DNA of 64,000 bases from Streptomyces rishiriensis (GTDB lineage Bacteria > Actinomycetota > Actinomycetes > Streptomycetales > Streptomycetaceae): positions 124,001-188,000 of the forward strand of contig NZ_JAUSWV010000001.1 of the NCBI RefSeq assembly GCF_030815485.1, written 5' to 3'. Each line of letters begins with the position of its first letter. Within the stretch, counting starts at the first letter, position 1. Shown here piece by piece: positions 52,676 to 61,164 of this stretch. The notes under the pieces were generated by a model. That model did not search any database and was not told the origin of the DNA. It saw nothing but the letters and a program-made list of their open reading frames with translations. The position numbers were made by a program, and so were the translations under genes.

Positions 52676-53431
52676 ATGATCAAGTTGGTGGCCGCCGTCC
52701 GGCGACGTCCCGGGATGACCCACGCCGAGTACACCGATTACGTCGAGAACGTGCACGGGGGCATCGCTCTCGACAACAAGCTGACCATCCGCAAGTACGT
52801 GCAGAACCACGTCTTCGACGCCGCCTACGGCACGAAGGGTGACATCGGGTACCACCTGACGATGCCGCGTGACTCCGTCACCGAGCTGTACTTCGACGAC
52901 CCCGCCGCCATGGAGCGGACCTTCTCGGATCCGTACACACGCGACGTGGTGGGGCCGGATGGAGCAAAATTCAGCGACGAGCCCGCGGCGCTCAGCCTCC
53001 TCGTCGAGGAGCAGCGGACCGGCGCGCCCGTGCCTGGGAACGGCACGGTGAAGGTGCTGCACTTCGTCAAGGCCGCGGACGGCACCGCGCCGGATGCCTT
53101 CCGTCAGGGCTTGCGCCGGGCCCACGAGGACGTGCTCGCGGACTCCTCCGGCCCGGCCCGTCACCTGCTGGGCCACGAGTGGAACGAGGCCCTTCCCGGT
53201 GACGGGATGGCCGACTATTTCGGAGGCGACGCGGAGACGGCCTACGAAGGCTACTCGGCACTGTGGTTCGACGAGGCCGAAGCTCTCACGGCGTTCCGCG
53301 CCTACGAGGAAGCCCTGGCCGCGCGCGCGGATCAGTACGGCGCCAAGACCGACCCGTCTGGGTCTTTCTTCCTCCTGACTCGCGAAGTCGTGATCTTCGA
53401 CGACCTGGGAGAGGCGGACACCGCGGCATGA
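52676..53431 (+). CDS. EthD-domain (dimeric ferredoxin-like) protein, two tandem domains
   Basis: 251 residues from ATG 52676, with GAGGAGACC upstream. The first domain opens IKLVAAVRRRPGMTHAEYTD and HGGIALDNKLTIRKYVQNHV; the second (TVKVLHFVKAADGTAPDAFR) repeats the plan. EthD-type proteins are small accessory or isomerase-like proteins in ether, flavonoid and polyketide breakdown. It is the last gene before a terminator hairpin. An AT-rich gap of 95 bases upstream (CATTTCGCATTTTTTAGTAA) could hold its own promoter. Confidence 0.75.
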   Translation: MIKLVAAVRRRPGMTHAEYTDYVENVHGGIALDNKLTIRKYVQNHVFDAAYGTKGDIGYHLTMPRDSVTELYFDDPAAMERTFSDPYTRDVVGPDGAKFSDEPAALSLLVEEQRTGAPVPGNGTVKVLHFVKAADGTAPDAFRQGLRRAHEDVLADSSGPARHLLGHEWNEALPGDGMADYFGGDAETAYEGYSALWFDEAEALTAFRAYEEALAARADQYGAKTDPSGSFFLLTREVVIFDDLGEADTAA

Positions 53432-53475
53432 GCTCGTAGGATCGGCGCGTGCCCAGCGACCATGGCCGTACCGCC

Positions 53476-53508
53476 GAGCACCCCGTCGTACCTCAGGACG
53501 GGGTGCTC
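53476..53508 (+). terminator. Perfect 12-bp hairpin after the catabolic cluster
   Basis: GAGCACCCCGTC (53476-53487) pairs fully with GACGGGGTGCTC (53497-53508) around a 9-base loop, 45 bases after the EthD stop codon. Confidence 0.75.
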
Positions 53509-53569
53509 GGTCTGCTGGGACCTGTGTACGCTCAGAACCTGGGCTACGGGTCCCGACCCGCGCCTTGTC

Positions 53570-53700
53570 CGTCCTGGGCCGGCTGGACATCTCGGACTCC
53601 GCCACCCGCACCACGCTGCACCGCAGGGTCCAACGCGGTCTGCTGGACTCGCACCGGGAACGCCGGAGCCAGGGCGGTTGCAAGTTCCGGGATAGCGCGG
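53570..53700 (+). pseudogene. PaaX-like winged-helix regulator fragment
   Basis: The frame reads LSVLGRLDISDSATRTTLHR and RVQRGLLDSHRERRSQGG. It resembles the N-terminal winged helix of PaaX, whose pattern is LxxLGxxGISExxxRxxLxRLxRRGLL. The rest is gone, and an IS relic begins about 60 bases later. PaaX represses phenylacetyl-CoA breakdown, so it may be a second former regulator of the cluster. Weak evidence. Confidence 0.35.
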
Positions 53701-53826
53701 CTGGTCGGGTTGCGACCGGTCGGGGCGCATAGCAGAGCTGGCACGGGCTTCGTGATCATTTTAAGCACCTGAATTTGGCTTTTGCCTCGCCCGATCGAGC
53801 GATATGCCCGATCGGGAGCCCCGTGC

Positions 53827-54404
53827 ATGAGTATCCCCATGACCACTTCGCAGCAGCGCAAGCCGTACCTGAGTGATCTGTCCGACGCCCGCTGGGAGTG
53901 ATCGAGCCGACCTTGACGGCCTGGCGGGCCGAGCGACAGAAGACCTCGCTCAACCTCGGCGGCAAGGTCACTGACCTGCGAGAAGTGATGAACGCGATCC
54001 TCTTCCTCAACCGGACCGGCGTCCCCTGGCGCTACCTGCCGCACGACTTCCCGCCGCACACCACCGTGTTCAGCTACTTCAGCGCATGGACCGCCGACGG
54101 CACCATCGAGAAACTCGGCGTCCGCCTGCACCGAATGGTCCGTGAGCAGGCAGGACGCACCGCCGAGCCCACCGCCTGCGTTCTCGACGCACAGAGCGTG
54201 AAGACCGCCACCAGCGTCCCCACCGACACCCAGGGCACCGACGCCGGCAAGAAGATCGTGGGCCGCAAACGCAGCATCGTCGTCGACACCCTCGGCCTGT
54301 TACTGCTGGTCATCGTGACCGCAGCCAGCGTCTCCGACAATGAGGCCGGCAAACAGCTCCTGCGTAGCAACCGGATCACGTGGTCCGCAGAAAGGACTGT
54401 GTGA
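53827..54404 (+). pseudogene. IS5-superfamily transposase, broken and truncated
   Basis: From ATG 53827 (MSIPMTTSQQRKPYLSDLSD) the frame hits TGA at ARWE. A base or two appear lost, because the neighbouring frame continues IEPTLTAWRAERQKTSLNLG. The N-terminal domain (NAILFLNRTGVPWRYLPHDF) and the first catalytic region (CVLDAQSVKTATSVPTDTQG) are present. The frame ends after SVSDNEAGKQLL, before the second and third catalytic residues. Confidence 0.8.
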
Positions 54405-54559
54405 GGGCTTCTGCCAGATGTAGATACACGGACCCCTTGCGCATCAGTACTTGACCGGCACCCTCTTGGCCCGTGCGGCTGTCACGGGGCTCGCTGGGCG
54501 AGCCGACGGGTGGGAAGGGATGACGACCCTGGTGGTGTCCGTCGGGCGACGGTTGAGGG

Positions 54560-54940
54560 TCAGACCTGATCCGCCAGATTCCGATCACCGTCTCCCGAAG
54601 TGTGGCGGTGCGTACTCAGCGCCTGCGCTAGGGAAGGAACCACGGCAAGGAGTGTGCTGAGCTGGGTGAGGCGCAGCATGCCGCTGATGAACGGGGGTGG
54701 TGCGGCCAGGGTGAGCGCGGTGCCTGTGGCCTGGCCCCACTGCCACACGTTCAGCAGCATGGACAGCCCGGAGGAATCGAATGAGTCGATGCGGGACAGG
54801 TCCAGCATGAGATGGCGACAGTCGCTCTCGTTCAGCAGCGCCAGAATGCCGACGCGCAGTGCCATGACCGTGTCAAAGTCCACGACATCAGGAAGCCGTG
54901 CCACGGTCACACCGTCATCGCGCAACTGAACCGTCACCAC
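54560..54940 (-). CDS. STAS-domain anti-sigma factor antagonist
   Basis: 126 residues from GTG 54940, which follows GGAGGGAGACGAGC. The STAS core shows TVQLRDDGVTVARLPDVVDF, HLMLDLSRIDSFDSSGLSML (phosphorylation Ser56) and a final helix MLRLTQLSTLLAVVPSLAQA. No cognate ATPase lies next to it; the nearest are at 15 and 22 kb, so its partner is probably elsewhere. The C-terminal STHRHTSGDGDRNLADQV is a short polar tail. Confidence 0.85.
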   Translation of the reverse strand: MVTVQLRDDGVTVARLPDVVDFDTVMALRVGILALLNESDCRHLMLDLSRIDSFDSSGLSMLLNVWQWGQATGTALTLAAPPPFISGMLRLTQLSTLLAVVPSLAQALSTHRHTSGDGDRNLADQV

Positions 54941-55265
54941 GCTCGTCTCCCTCCGTCGAAATCGACTTACGTCTTCCCCATTGCCCGACCAGTACGCCCA
55001 CCCGCCCGGTTGCCCACCGTCATGCCGCCGATGACGTGGCCGACCAGTTTGCACCGCCCGCGTTTTGAGGACGCCGCCTGTTCCGGTGTGGGGGTAACGC
55101 GCGTTGCGGATTAGCGGTGTGGCCCGCGCGTTCGCCCAGGAGCGACTGAGGTGCCGCCACGCCGTGCGGCTGCGTCGCGTACGCGACGACGTGGTGCCTC
55201 GCACCAGGATGACTTTCCCGTCGGCACCGAAGACCGGTCGGCAGCCCTCGCGGTGCCGGATCGCG

Positions 55266-56072
55266 TCACGATTGAAATGCCGCCCGGAGACAGATGATGC
55301 CGCAGGCGAGTTGTAGTAGTCCGAGGTGGAGATCAGCACGCATCTCGTAGCGGATCCGGAGTCTCTTGAACTGGTGGAGCCAGGCGAAGGTGCGCTCGAC
55401 AACCCAGCGGGTCTTGCCCAAGCCGGAGCCGTGAGGGGCACCGCGGCGGGCGATTTTGGGTGCTATGCCTCGGCGCCGGAGAAGTCGCCGGTACTTGTCG
55501 AAGTCGTAGCCGCGGTCGGCGTACAGCCGTTGCGGGCGATGGCGCGGCCGTCCGCGTAGTCCACGAATGCGCGGGATGGCATCGATGAGCGGGATAAGCT
55601 GGGTGACATCGTGTCGGTTGCCACCGGTGAGTGACACTGCGAGAGGTGTGCCCTTCCGGTCGACGATGATGTGGTGTTTGCTTCCTGGGCGGCCCCTGTC
55701 GACCGGCGATGGTCCGGTGTGAGCTCCCCCTTTCAGACTGCGGACGTGTGAGCCGTCGATGGCACAGTCGTCCGTCTCCAGCAGTCCGGCCTTCCGCAGC
55801 TCGGCGAGGATCGCAGCATGCAGGCGTGGCCAGACGCCGGCCTCGGTCCAGTCCCGTAGACGACGCCAGGCTGTGATCCCCGAGCAACCCATCTCCTGAC
55901 GTGGCACGTCACGCCAGGCTGCACCCGTGCGCAGGACGAAGAGGATGCCTGCCAGGGCGGTGCGGTCGTCTGTCCGGCGTCGTCCCGGATGCCGATTCCG
56001 CCGCTGCGGAGGGGGTGGCAGAATTGGAGCGATGCGGGCCCACAGGTCGTCGGGCACGAGATCTCTGATCAC
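55266..56072 (-). CDS. IS5-family transposase, apparently intact
   Basis: 268 residues from GTG 56072 (the frame is open to 56195 upstream). The N-terminal domain reads VPDDLWARIAPILPPPPQRR and GILFVLRTGAAWRDVPRQEM. The catalytic residues are in DDCAIDGSHVRSLKGGAHTG (first Asp), RLYADRGYDFDKYRRLLRRR (second Asp) and WVVERTFAWLHQFKRLRIRY (Glu). SLTGGNRHDVTQLIPLIDAI is also conserved. No frameshift is seen. It is the only transposase in the window with all parts in one frame, so it could mobilise related ends. Confidence 0.9.
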   Translation of the reverse strand: MIRDLVPDDLWARIAPILPPPPQRRNRHPGRRRTDDRTALAGILFVLRTGAAWRDVPRQEMGCSGITAWRRLRDWTEAGVWPRLHAAILAELRKAGLLETDDCAIDGSHVRSLKGGAHTGPSPVDRGRPGSKHHIIVDRKGTPLAVSLTGGNRHDVTQLIPLIDAIPRIRGLRGRPRHRPQRLYADRGYDFDKYRRLLRRRGIAPKIARRGAPHGSGLGKTRWVVERTFAWLHQFKRLRIRYEMRADLHLGLLQLACGIICLRAAFQS

Positions 56073-56226
56073 GTCAAGATCGTGGCGGAAGAAGTCCGAC
56101 CGGCGGGTCTGTTCACAGCGGACTCGTTTGATGAGTGTGAGCGGACAGCAGGGATTCTGCAGCGCCCCGTGATCTGTAGCCCGGCTTCTTGCCACTTGTT
56201 CGTTTCTGAGACTGGAGTGGGCGGAC

Positions 56227-56607
56227 GTGCTCGTGGTTCTTGTTCCGGCAGCCGGGGCTGTCGTGTGGGCGGTAGCGCTGTTGGTGTCTGACGTGCGGAG
56301 TCGGCAGCGGCGGATCTCTCTGGAGGTCCCGTGTTCCGGGTATGGGCAGGGCCGGTTCTCCTCGGATGAGACGCGTTACCACTTGGGGCCGGTCGTGCAC
56401 GAAGGGCGCGTGATAGAGGGCTCGCTGTACGGGAAGAAATTGCGGATCTCAGTCGGCCAGGCCGTGAAGGTGGAGCTCGACCCGCGAGAGCCGTCCCGCA
56501 TGTATCTGCCGGACACCATGCCACTGTTCGCACACAAGGTGGCAGCCCTTTTGTACGGAGGGCTGGGAATCGCCCTGACTGGGGCTGCGTTGGCGATCGG
56601 CATGTGA
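56227..56607 (+). CDS. DUF3592-like membrane protein
   Basis: 126 residues from GTG 56227. It has an N-terminal transmembrane helix (LVVLVPAAGAVVWAVALLVS), an extracytoplasmic beta-rich part (YHLGPVVHEGRVIEGSLYGK, VGQAVKVELDPREPSRMYLP) and a C-terminal helix ALLYGGLGIALTGAALAIGM. This matches the two-helix DUF3592 layout. GGAG lies upstream. Function unknown. Confidence 0.65.
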   Translation: MLVVLVPAAGAVVWAVALLVSDVRSRQRRISLEVPCSGYGQGRFSSDETRYHLGPVVHEGRVIEGSLYGKKLRISVGQAVKVELDPREPSRMYLPDTMPLFAHKVAALLYGGLGIALTGAALAIGM

Positions 56608-57273
56608 GCTCATCAGCGTGACGGTGCGCGGGTTGGACCGCGGCGGTGCTCTGGCCATCACCTCCACGTCGCGCTCCTGGCCGACTCCTCAGAGACGGCA
56701 GGCTCGGACATGTTTCCACCGAGAGCCACGGAGACCACGTCCGAGCCTGCAGACAACGTCTGACTACGACGCCTCATTGTGAAACGGTCAGTAAATCAAC
56801 CGGCTACAGCATCGATTGAGCGCCCTCCAGCTTCGTCAGACCCGGCGTGCGCCCCTGACGGATCCCGCCGGGCAGTGCTTGCCCGAGGCCGCGTACGGCA
56901 GGAAGTCCAGCAGCCTCTTCGCCTCAAGACGGCGTACGTCGCCCCCCTGCCAGCCTCCGCGTCACCGCGACCTGGAATCGGGGGCCTCGGGGGCAAGGAC
57001 GCGTGGTTTGGGCGGCCGCAAGACGAGGACGCCAGCGCAGCGTCAGTGGCAACACGAGGGCACCTTGCCCTGGATGCCAGCCGCGAGCGGCATCCGCTCA
57101 TGGCGCCACCCGCGCGCCGCTTCGAAAGCGCGCCGGCCGGCCCGGAGCGGATCCCCGACGGGCGGTGCACTCTCGGCAAATCCGTTCGGACATGCACGGA
57201 ACGGCTGAAAAGTCCGGCGTCAGTTGGTGGACGGGCGGAAAGGGATGTCTCGGTCATCACGAAGGGAGAGCGC
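56608..57273. other. Intergenic stretch with a 12-bp inverted repeat
   Basis: No credible gene. GCAGGCTCGGAC (56698-56709) and GTCCGAGCCTGC (56739-56750) are exact inverted repeats 29 bases apart, a possible terminator or the vestige of an IS end. Confidence 0.5.
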
Positions 57274-57426
57274 GTGGCACGACGAGACATCGAAAGAACC
57301 GTCGGCGAGCTAGGAGAAATCCGCCGGATGCACGCCGAAGCCGTCACCTCCGCCTCCAGCGCCACAGGGGGCCGGTACGGGGAACCCGGGTCACCCTTAT
57401 CGTTTGGACGACAGCCCCTTTTTTGA
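57274..57426 (+). CDS. 50-residue hypothetical protein
   Basis: GTG 57274 follows GAAGGGAGAGCGC, a strong ribosome binding site. The product begins MARRDIERTVGELGEIRRMH, an amphipathic helix, and ends AEAVTSASSATGGRYGEPGS with a short hydrophobic tail. No family recognised. The start signal is the main support. Confidence 0.4.
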   Translation: MARRDIERTVGELGEIRRMHAEAVTSASSATGGRYGEPGSPLSFGRQPLF

Positions 57427-57831
57427 GCCACACGACGGCCAGGGATGACGCGATGGCGGCTGGGGCACACCGGTCCACGTCCCTCCCGTCGGCCCCCACT
57501 GCGACGCGGTGTACCCGCTGCCGTGGCAGCGGCTGTACGCGCGGTTCAACGAGTCCAGTCCCGCTCAGAACCCAGGCACAACCTGAGCTCACGCACCCCA
57601 ACATCCTCCCCCCTTTCTCTCGACCAATCAGCCACACACCAGGCCAGCCGCCTTCCAGTACACCGCCAAGCACCCTTCTCGTCAGCCGGCTCTTTTCTTC
57701 CGGCCCCTGGCCTCAAGGTGCACCCGTACGGCCCGCCGTGATGGCGGGGTGTACGCAGCCCGGCAAGAGTCAGACGCGGGCGCCGTCTTCGTCCAGCAGG
57801 CCCCTGCGACTGCCACCGAAGGAGTACCAAG
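57427..57831. other. Stretch without a recognisable gene
   Basis: About 400 bases with only short unsupported frames. The ribosome binding site AAGGAG of the following gene is at its end. Confidence 0.4.
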
Positions 57832-58401
57832 ATGTCCGAGCGCAACACCGTCATCCGCAGCCTGCACGATGTGGGGCTGGCGGCCTGGTTCGGCGGCTCC
57901 CTGATGGGCGCGATCGGCCTCAACGGCGCGGCCAAGGACGAGGGCGGCACGGAGGCGACCCGGGACCGGATCTCTTCCTCGGGCTGGGCGAAGTGGTCAC
58001 CGGTGAACGCGGCCGCCATCGGCGCCCACCTGTTCGGCGGGGGTGGACTGCTCGCTGTGAATGCCCATCGCGTCGCCGCCCAGCGGGGCGTGGCCGGCTC
58101 CACTGGGGCTAAGACGGTTGTCACCGCCGCGGCTCTGGCCGCCACCGCCTACGCCAGGGTCCTGGGCAAGAAGGTGGAGCTGACTGCCTCCCGGGACCCC
58201 AAGGACACCGAGAAGGCGGACAAGCACCCGATCGACCTCGACAAGGCGCGGCGGCAGCTGGCCTGCGCGCAATGGGCGGTGCCAGCTCTGACCGGATGCC
58301 TGGTCGTGCTGAACGCCCTGCACGGCGAACAGCAGCGTCCGGCGGAGCAGATTCCCGGCATGTGGGAGCGGGCGCGTTCCGCTACCCACCTCATGTCCTA
58401 A
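57832..58401 (+). CDS. Membrane-associated protein of unknown function
   Basis: 189 residues from ATG 57832, with AAGGAGTACCAAG upstream. It has an N-terminal SLHDVGLAAWFGGSLMGAIG segment, glycine-rich hydrophobic helices (AAIGAHLFGGGGLLAVNAHR, GAKTVVTAAALAATAYARVL) and a soluble acidic/basic loop (PKDTEKADKHPIDLDKARRQ) before a last helix. Similar proteins are widespread in Streptomyces, often near stress genes, with no known function. Confidence 0.6.
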   Translation: MSERNTVIRSLHDVGLAAWFGGSLMGAIGLNGAAKDEGGTEATRDRISSSGWAKWSPVNAAAIGAHLFGGGGLLAVNAHRVAAQRGVAGSTGAKTVVTAAALAATAYARVLGKKVELTASRDPKDTEKADKHPIDLDKARRQLACAQWAVPALTGCLVVLNALHGEQQRPAEQIPGMWERARSATHLMS

Positions 58402-58555
58402 GGCCTTGCGAGGCAGATGGTGCTGATCATCGGCTCAGTTCGCGTAGAGGTGCCGCGCGCAAGGTGCTGCTGCTGTGGCATGTCTGCGATGGCTGAGGGC
58501 ATCCGGCGAAAACCATGACAGACCGGGCAACCGGGTCGTGAACAGGAAGTTCCCC

Positions 58556-59017
58556 GTGTCTACACACGCACGTACTGCCCGCCCTGCCGGTCGGACACCG
58601 ATCCAGCAGGCCGCCCTGATCACGGGCGTTGTCTTCCTCCTGGTCGGTGTCCTCGGCTTCATCCCGGGTATCACTACGAACTACGACACCATGGAGTTCG
58701 CCGCCCACCACTCCGAGGCCAGGCTGTTGGGCATCTTCCAGGTGTCCATCCTGCACAATCTCGTGCATCTCGCCTTCGGCGTCGCCGGTTTGGTACTGTC
58801 GCGCACCGCAGCACAAGCACGGCTCTACCTCCTCGTCGGCGGTGCCATCTACCTTGTCCTATGGCTATACGGCATGCTCATCGATCGTGACAGCGCCGCG
58901 AACTTCGTCCCCGTCAACACCGCCGACAACTGGCTACACCTGCTGCTGGGTCTGGGGATGATCGCAATTGGTGCCCTGCTCACCCGCGGACGGAGCGCTA
59001 CACGGACTGCCGTGTGA
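58556..59017 (+). CDS. DUF4383 membrane protein
   Basis: 153 residues from GTG 58556. Four transmembrane helices: QQAALITGVVFLLVGVLGFI, LHNLVHLAFGVAGLVLSRTA, LYLLVGGAIYLVLWLYGMLI and WLHLLLGLGMIAIGALLTRG. The conserved HNLVHLxxGxxGL and NxADNWLHLxLGxGM elements are those of DUF4383. The role is unknown; such proteins often sit near stress-response genes. Confidence 0.75.
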   Translation: MSTHARTARPAGRTPIQQAALITGVVFLLVGVLGFIPGITTNYDTMEFAAHHSEARLLGIFQVSILHNLVHLAFGVAGLVLSRTAAQARLYLLVGGAIYLVLWLYGMLIDRDSAANFVPVNTADNWLHLLLGLGMIAIGALLTRGRSATRTAV

Positions 59018-59249
59018 CCGGTGCAGGGATTTGACCACCGAGGGGGCTACAAGAAGTGGCGGCCAGCAGCAGCCGACCGTCGGTAAGGCGATGCGGGCGG
59101 CCATGCGGTCCCCTGTCACCCCGCTTGGATGACCAGTGTTGGCAGCCCGTCGATCAGAGTCGGCGGGGTCAGGGACGGGTGTTACGCCCACGATGGGGAC
59201 AAGGTCACCGTGACCGCGCACATCGCCCCCACCGACGCACCTGAACAGG

Positions 59250-59810
59250 ACGTCGCGGCAAGCCGAGCGCAGGCGCGTGTTGGAGCCCGGGCGCTGGGGC
59301 AGGTACGGGAACATGCCGTTGCGGACCGGCTGGGCGTCGAGGCGCACGCGGTGAGCCGGTGGCGGGCCCGGTTCGCGCGGGACCGGTTGGAGGACCTGAC
59401 CGACGAATCGCGTCCGGGCAGACCGCAGAAGATCACCGACGGCCAGGTCGAGGAAGTGGTCGTCAAGTCGCTGGCGGCCACGCCGAAGGACGCCACGCAC
59501 TATCGCGCGGATCTGGCGGACCTTGGCCTCAAGCCGCACCTGGTGGGCACCTTCAAGCTTTCGGACCCGCAGTTCATCGAGAAGGTCCGTGACGTGGTCG
59601 GGCTCTATCTCGCCCCGCCCGAGCACGCACTGGTCCGTGCGTGGACGAGAAGATACAGATCCAGGCCCTGGACCGGTCAGCACCTGTGCTGCCGATGATG
59701 CCGGGCATGCCCGAGCGCCGCGGCGACGTCACCACGTTCGCCGCGCTGAACACGGCCACCGGCGAGGTGATCGGCCAGATCCATCGCCGTGCTGTGACCG
59801 GGAAGGTTCG
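59250..59810 (+). pseudogene. IS630-family transposase, degenerate partial copy
   Basis: The helix-turn-helix part reads VREHAVADRLGVEAHAVSRW and RARFARDRLEDLTDESRPGR, followed by GLKPHLVGTFKLSDPQFIEK and VGLYLAPPEHAL. After a frame change the catalytic strand continues DEKIQIQALDRSAPVLPMMP and ATGEVIGQIHRRAVTGK. Parts between are deleted and no start is convincing. It ends where the next IS630 copy begins. Confidence 0.75.
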
Positions 59811-59879
59811 CCGGGGTGGTGATGGCGGCGGTTGGATGTGCGTGTCGTCCGTTGATCCAGCCGTTGGGGGTGTGGTGGC

Positions 59880-60990
59880 CGAACCTGTCCGTGCGCAGGT
59901 TGACCGACCAGGAGGGGCAGAAGCTGCAGCAAATCGTGCGCCGCGGCAGTACCAACTCGGTGCGCTACCGGCGCGCGATGATGCTGCTGGCCTCGGCCGG
60001 CGGGAACCGGGTACCAGTGATCGCCCAGCTGGTGCAGGCCGACGTGACACTGTCCGGGGCATGATCCACCGGTTCAATGAGATCGGCTTGGCCTGCTTGG
60101 ACCCTCGGTGGGCGGAAGGCCGTCCCCGCTTGCTCAGTCCTGACGACGAGGACTTCGAGATCCAGAAGGCCACCACCCGCCCGACCAAGCTCGGCCAGCC
60201 CTTCACCCGCTGGTCCACTCGCAAACTCGCCGCCTACCTGCGGAAAGTCCATGGCCGCGTCATATGCATCGGCCGCGAGGCATTACGTTGCCTGCCCGCC
60301 CGCCGCGGTATCACCTTCCAGCGCACCAAGACCTGGAAAGAGTCACCGGACCCCGAGCGCGACGCCAAGACCGACCGCATCGAGCACGTCCTGGACCGCT
60401 TCCCGGACCGGGTGTTCGCGTTCGATGAGTTCGGGCCCCTGGGCATCCGCCCGACCGCCGGGTCGTGCTGGGCCGAGCAAGGCCGACCCGAGTGGCATCC
60501 CGCGACGTACCACCGCACCCACGGGGTGCGCTACTTCCACGGCTGCTACTCGATCGGCGACGACACCCTCTGGGGCGCCAACCGCCGCAAGAAGGGCGCC
60601 GCGAACACCCTGGCTGCGCTGAAGTCGATCCGTACCGCCCGGCCCGACGGCGCCCCGATCTACGTGATCCTGGACAACCTGTCCGCCCACACGGGCAGCG
60701 ACATCGGCCGCTGGGCGAAGAAGAGCAAGGTCGAGTTGTGCTGCACCCCGACCTACGCTTCGTGGGCCAACCCCATCAAGGCGCACTTCGGAGCGCTTCG
60801 CCGGTAAACCATCGCGAACTCGCACTACCCCAACCACACTGTGCAGACACGGGCCCTGCACGCCTACCTCCGCTGGCGCAACGCCAACGCCCGCCACCGC
60901 GATGTCCTGGCCGCCGCCGAGGCGGTGGAGGAAGCGGAGCGCAAGGCGCCGATCCTGTCGCCTGACGATCACTGGGGGCGAAGCCGTTCC
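59880..60990 (+). pseudogene. IS630-family transposase, second copy with a frameshift and a nonsense codon
   Basis: Starts near PNLSVRRLTDQEGQKLQQIV and continues RRAMMLLASAGGNRVPVIAQ, then changes frame near 60050 into DTVRGMIHRFNEIGLACLDP. The DDE domain has VFAFDEFGPLGIRPTAGSCW (first Asp), APIYVILDNLSAHTGSDIGR (second Asp) and CCTPTYASWANPIKAHFGAL (Glu position is Lys/His here; relatives have NPIEAxFG). A TAA at 60805 then interrupts the in-frame tail TIANSHYPNHTVQTRALHAY. The NPIK in place of NPIE would alone remove catalysis. Confidence 0.8.
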
Positions 60991-61164
60991 TGCGGGGACA
61001 GAGGATCGCCGGCCGCTTCGACAGCGATCTCGCCGGTCACGACGCTCGCTGCCAACCTCCCCCGAAGAAGCTGGCCCCAACCAGAGGCATGCAACGTAAC
61101 GCAGCACCACCAGCGGCTCTTCGACGGCGTCCCCCGAAGGAAGGAAAGATAGACGGTCAGCCGC

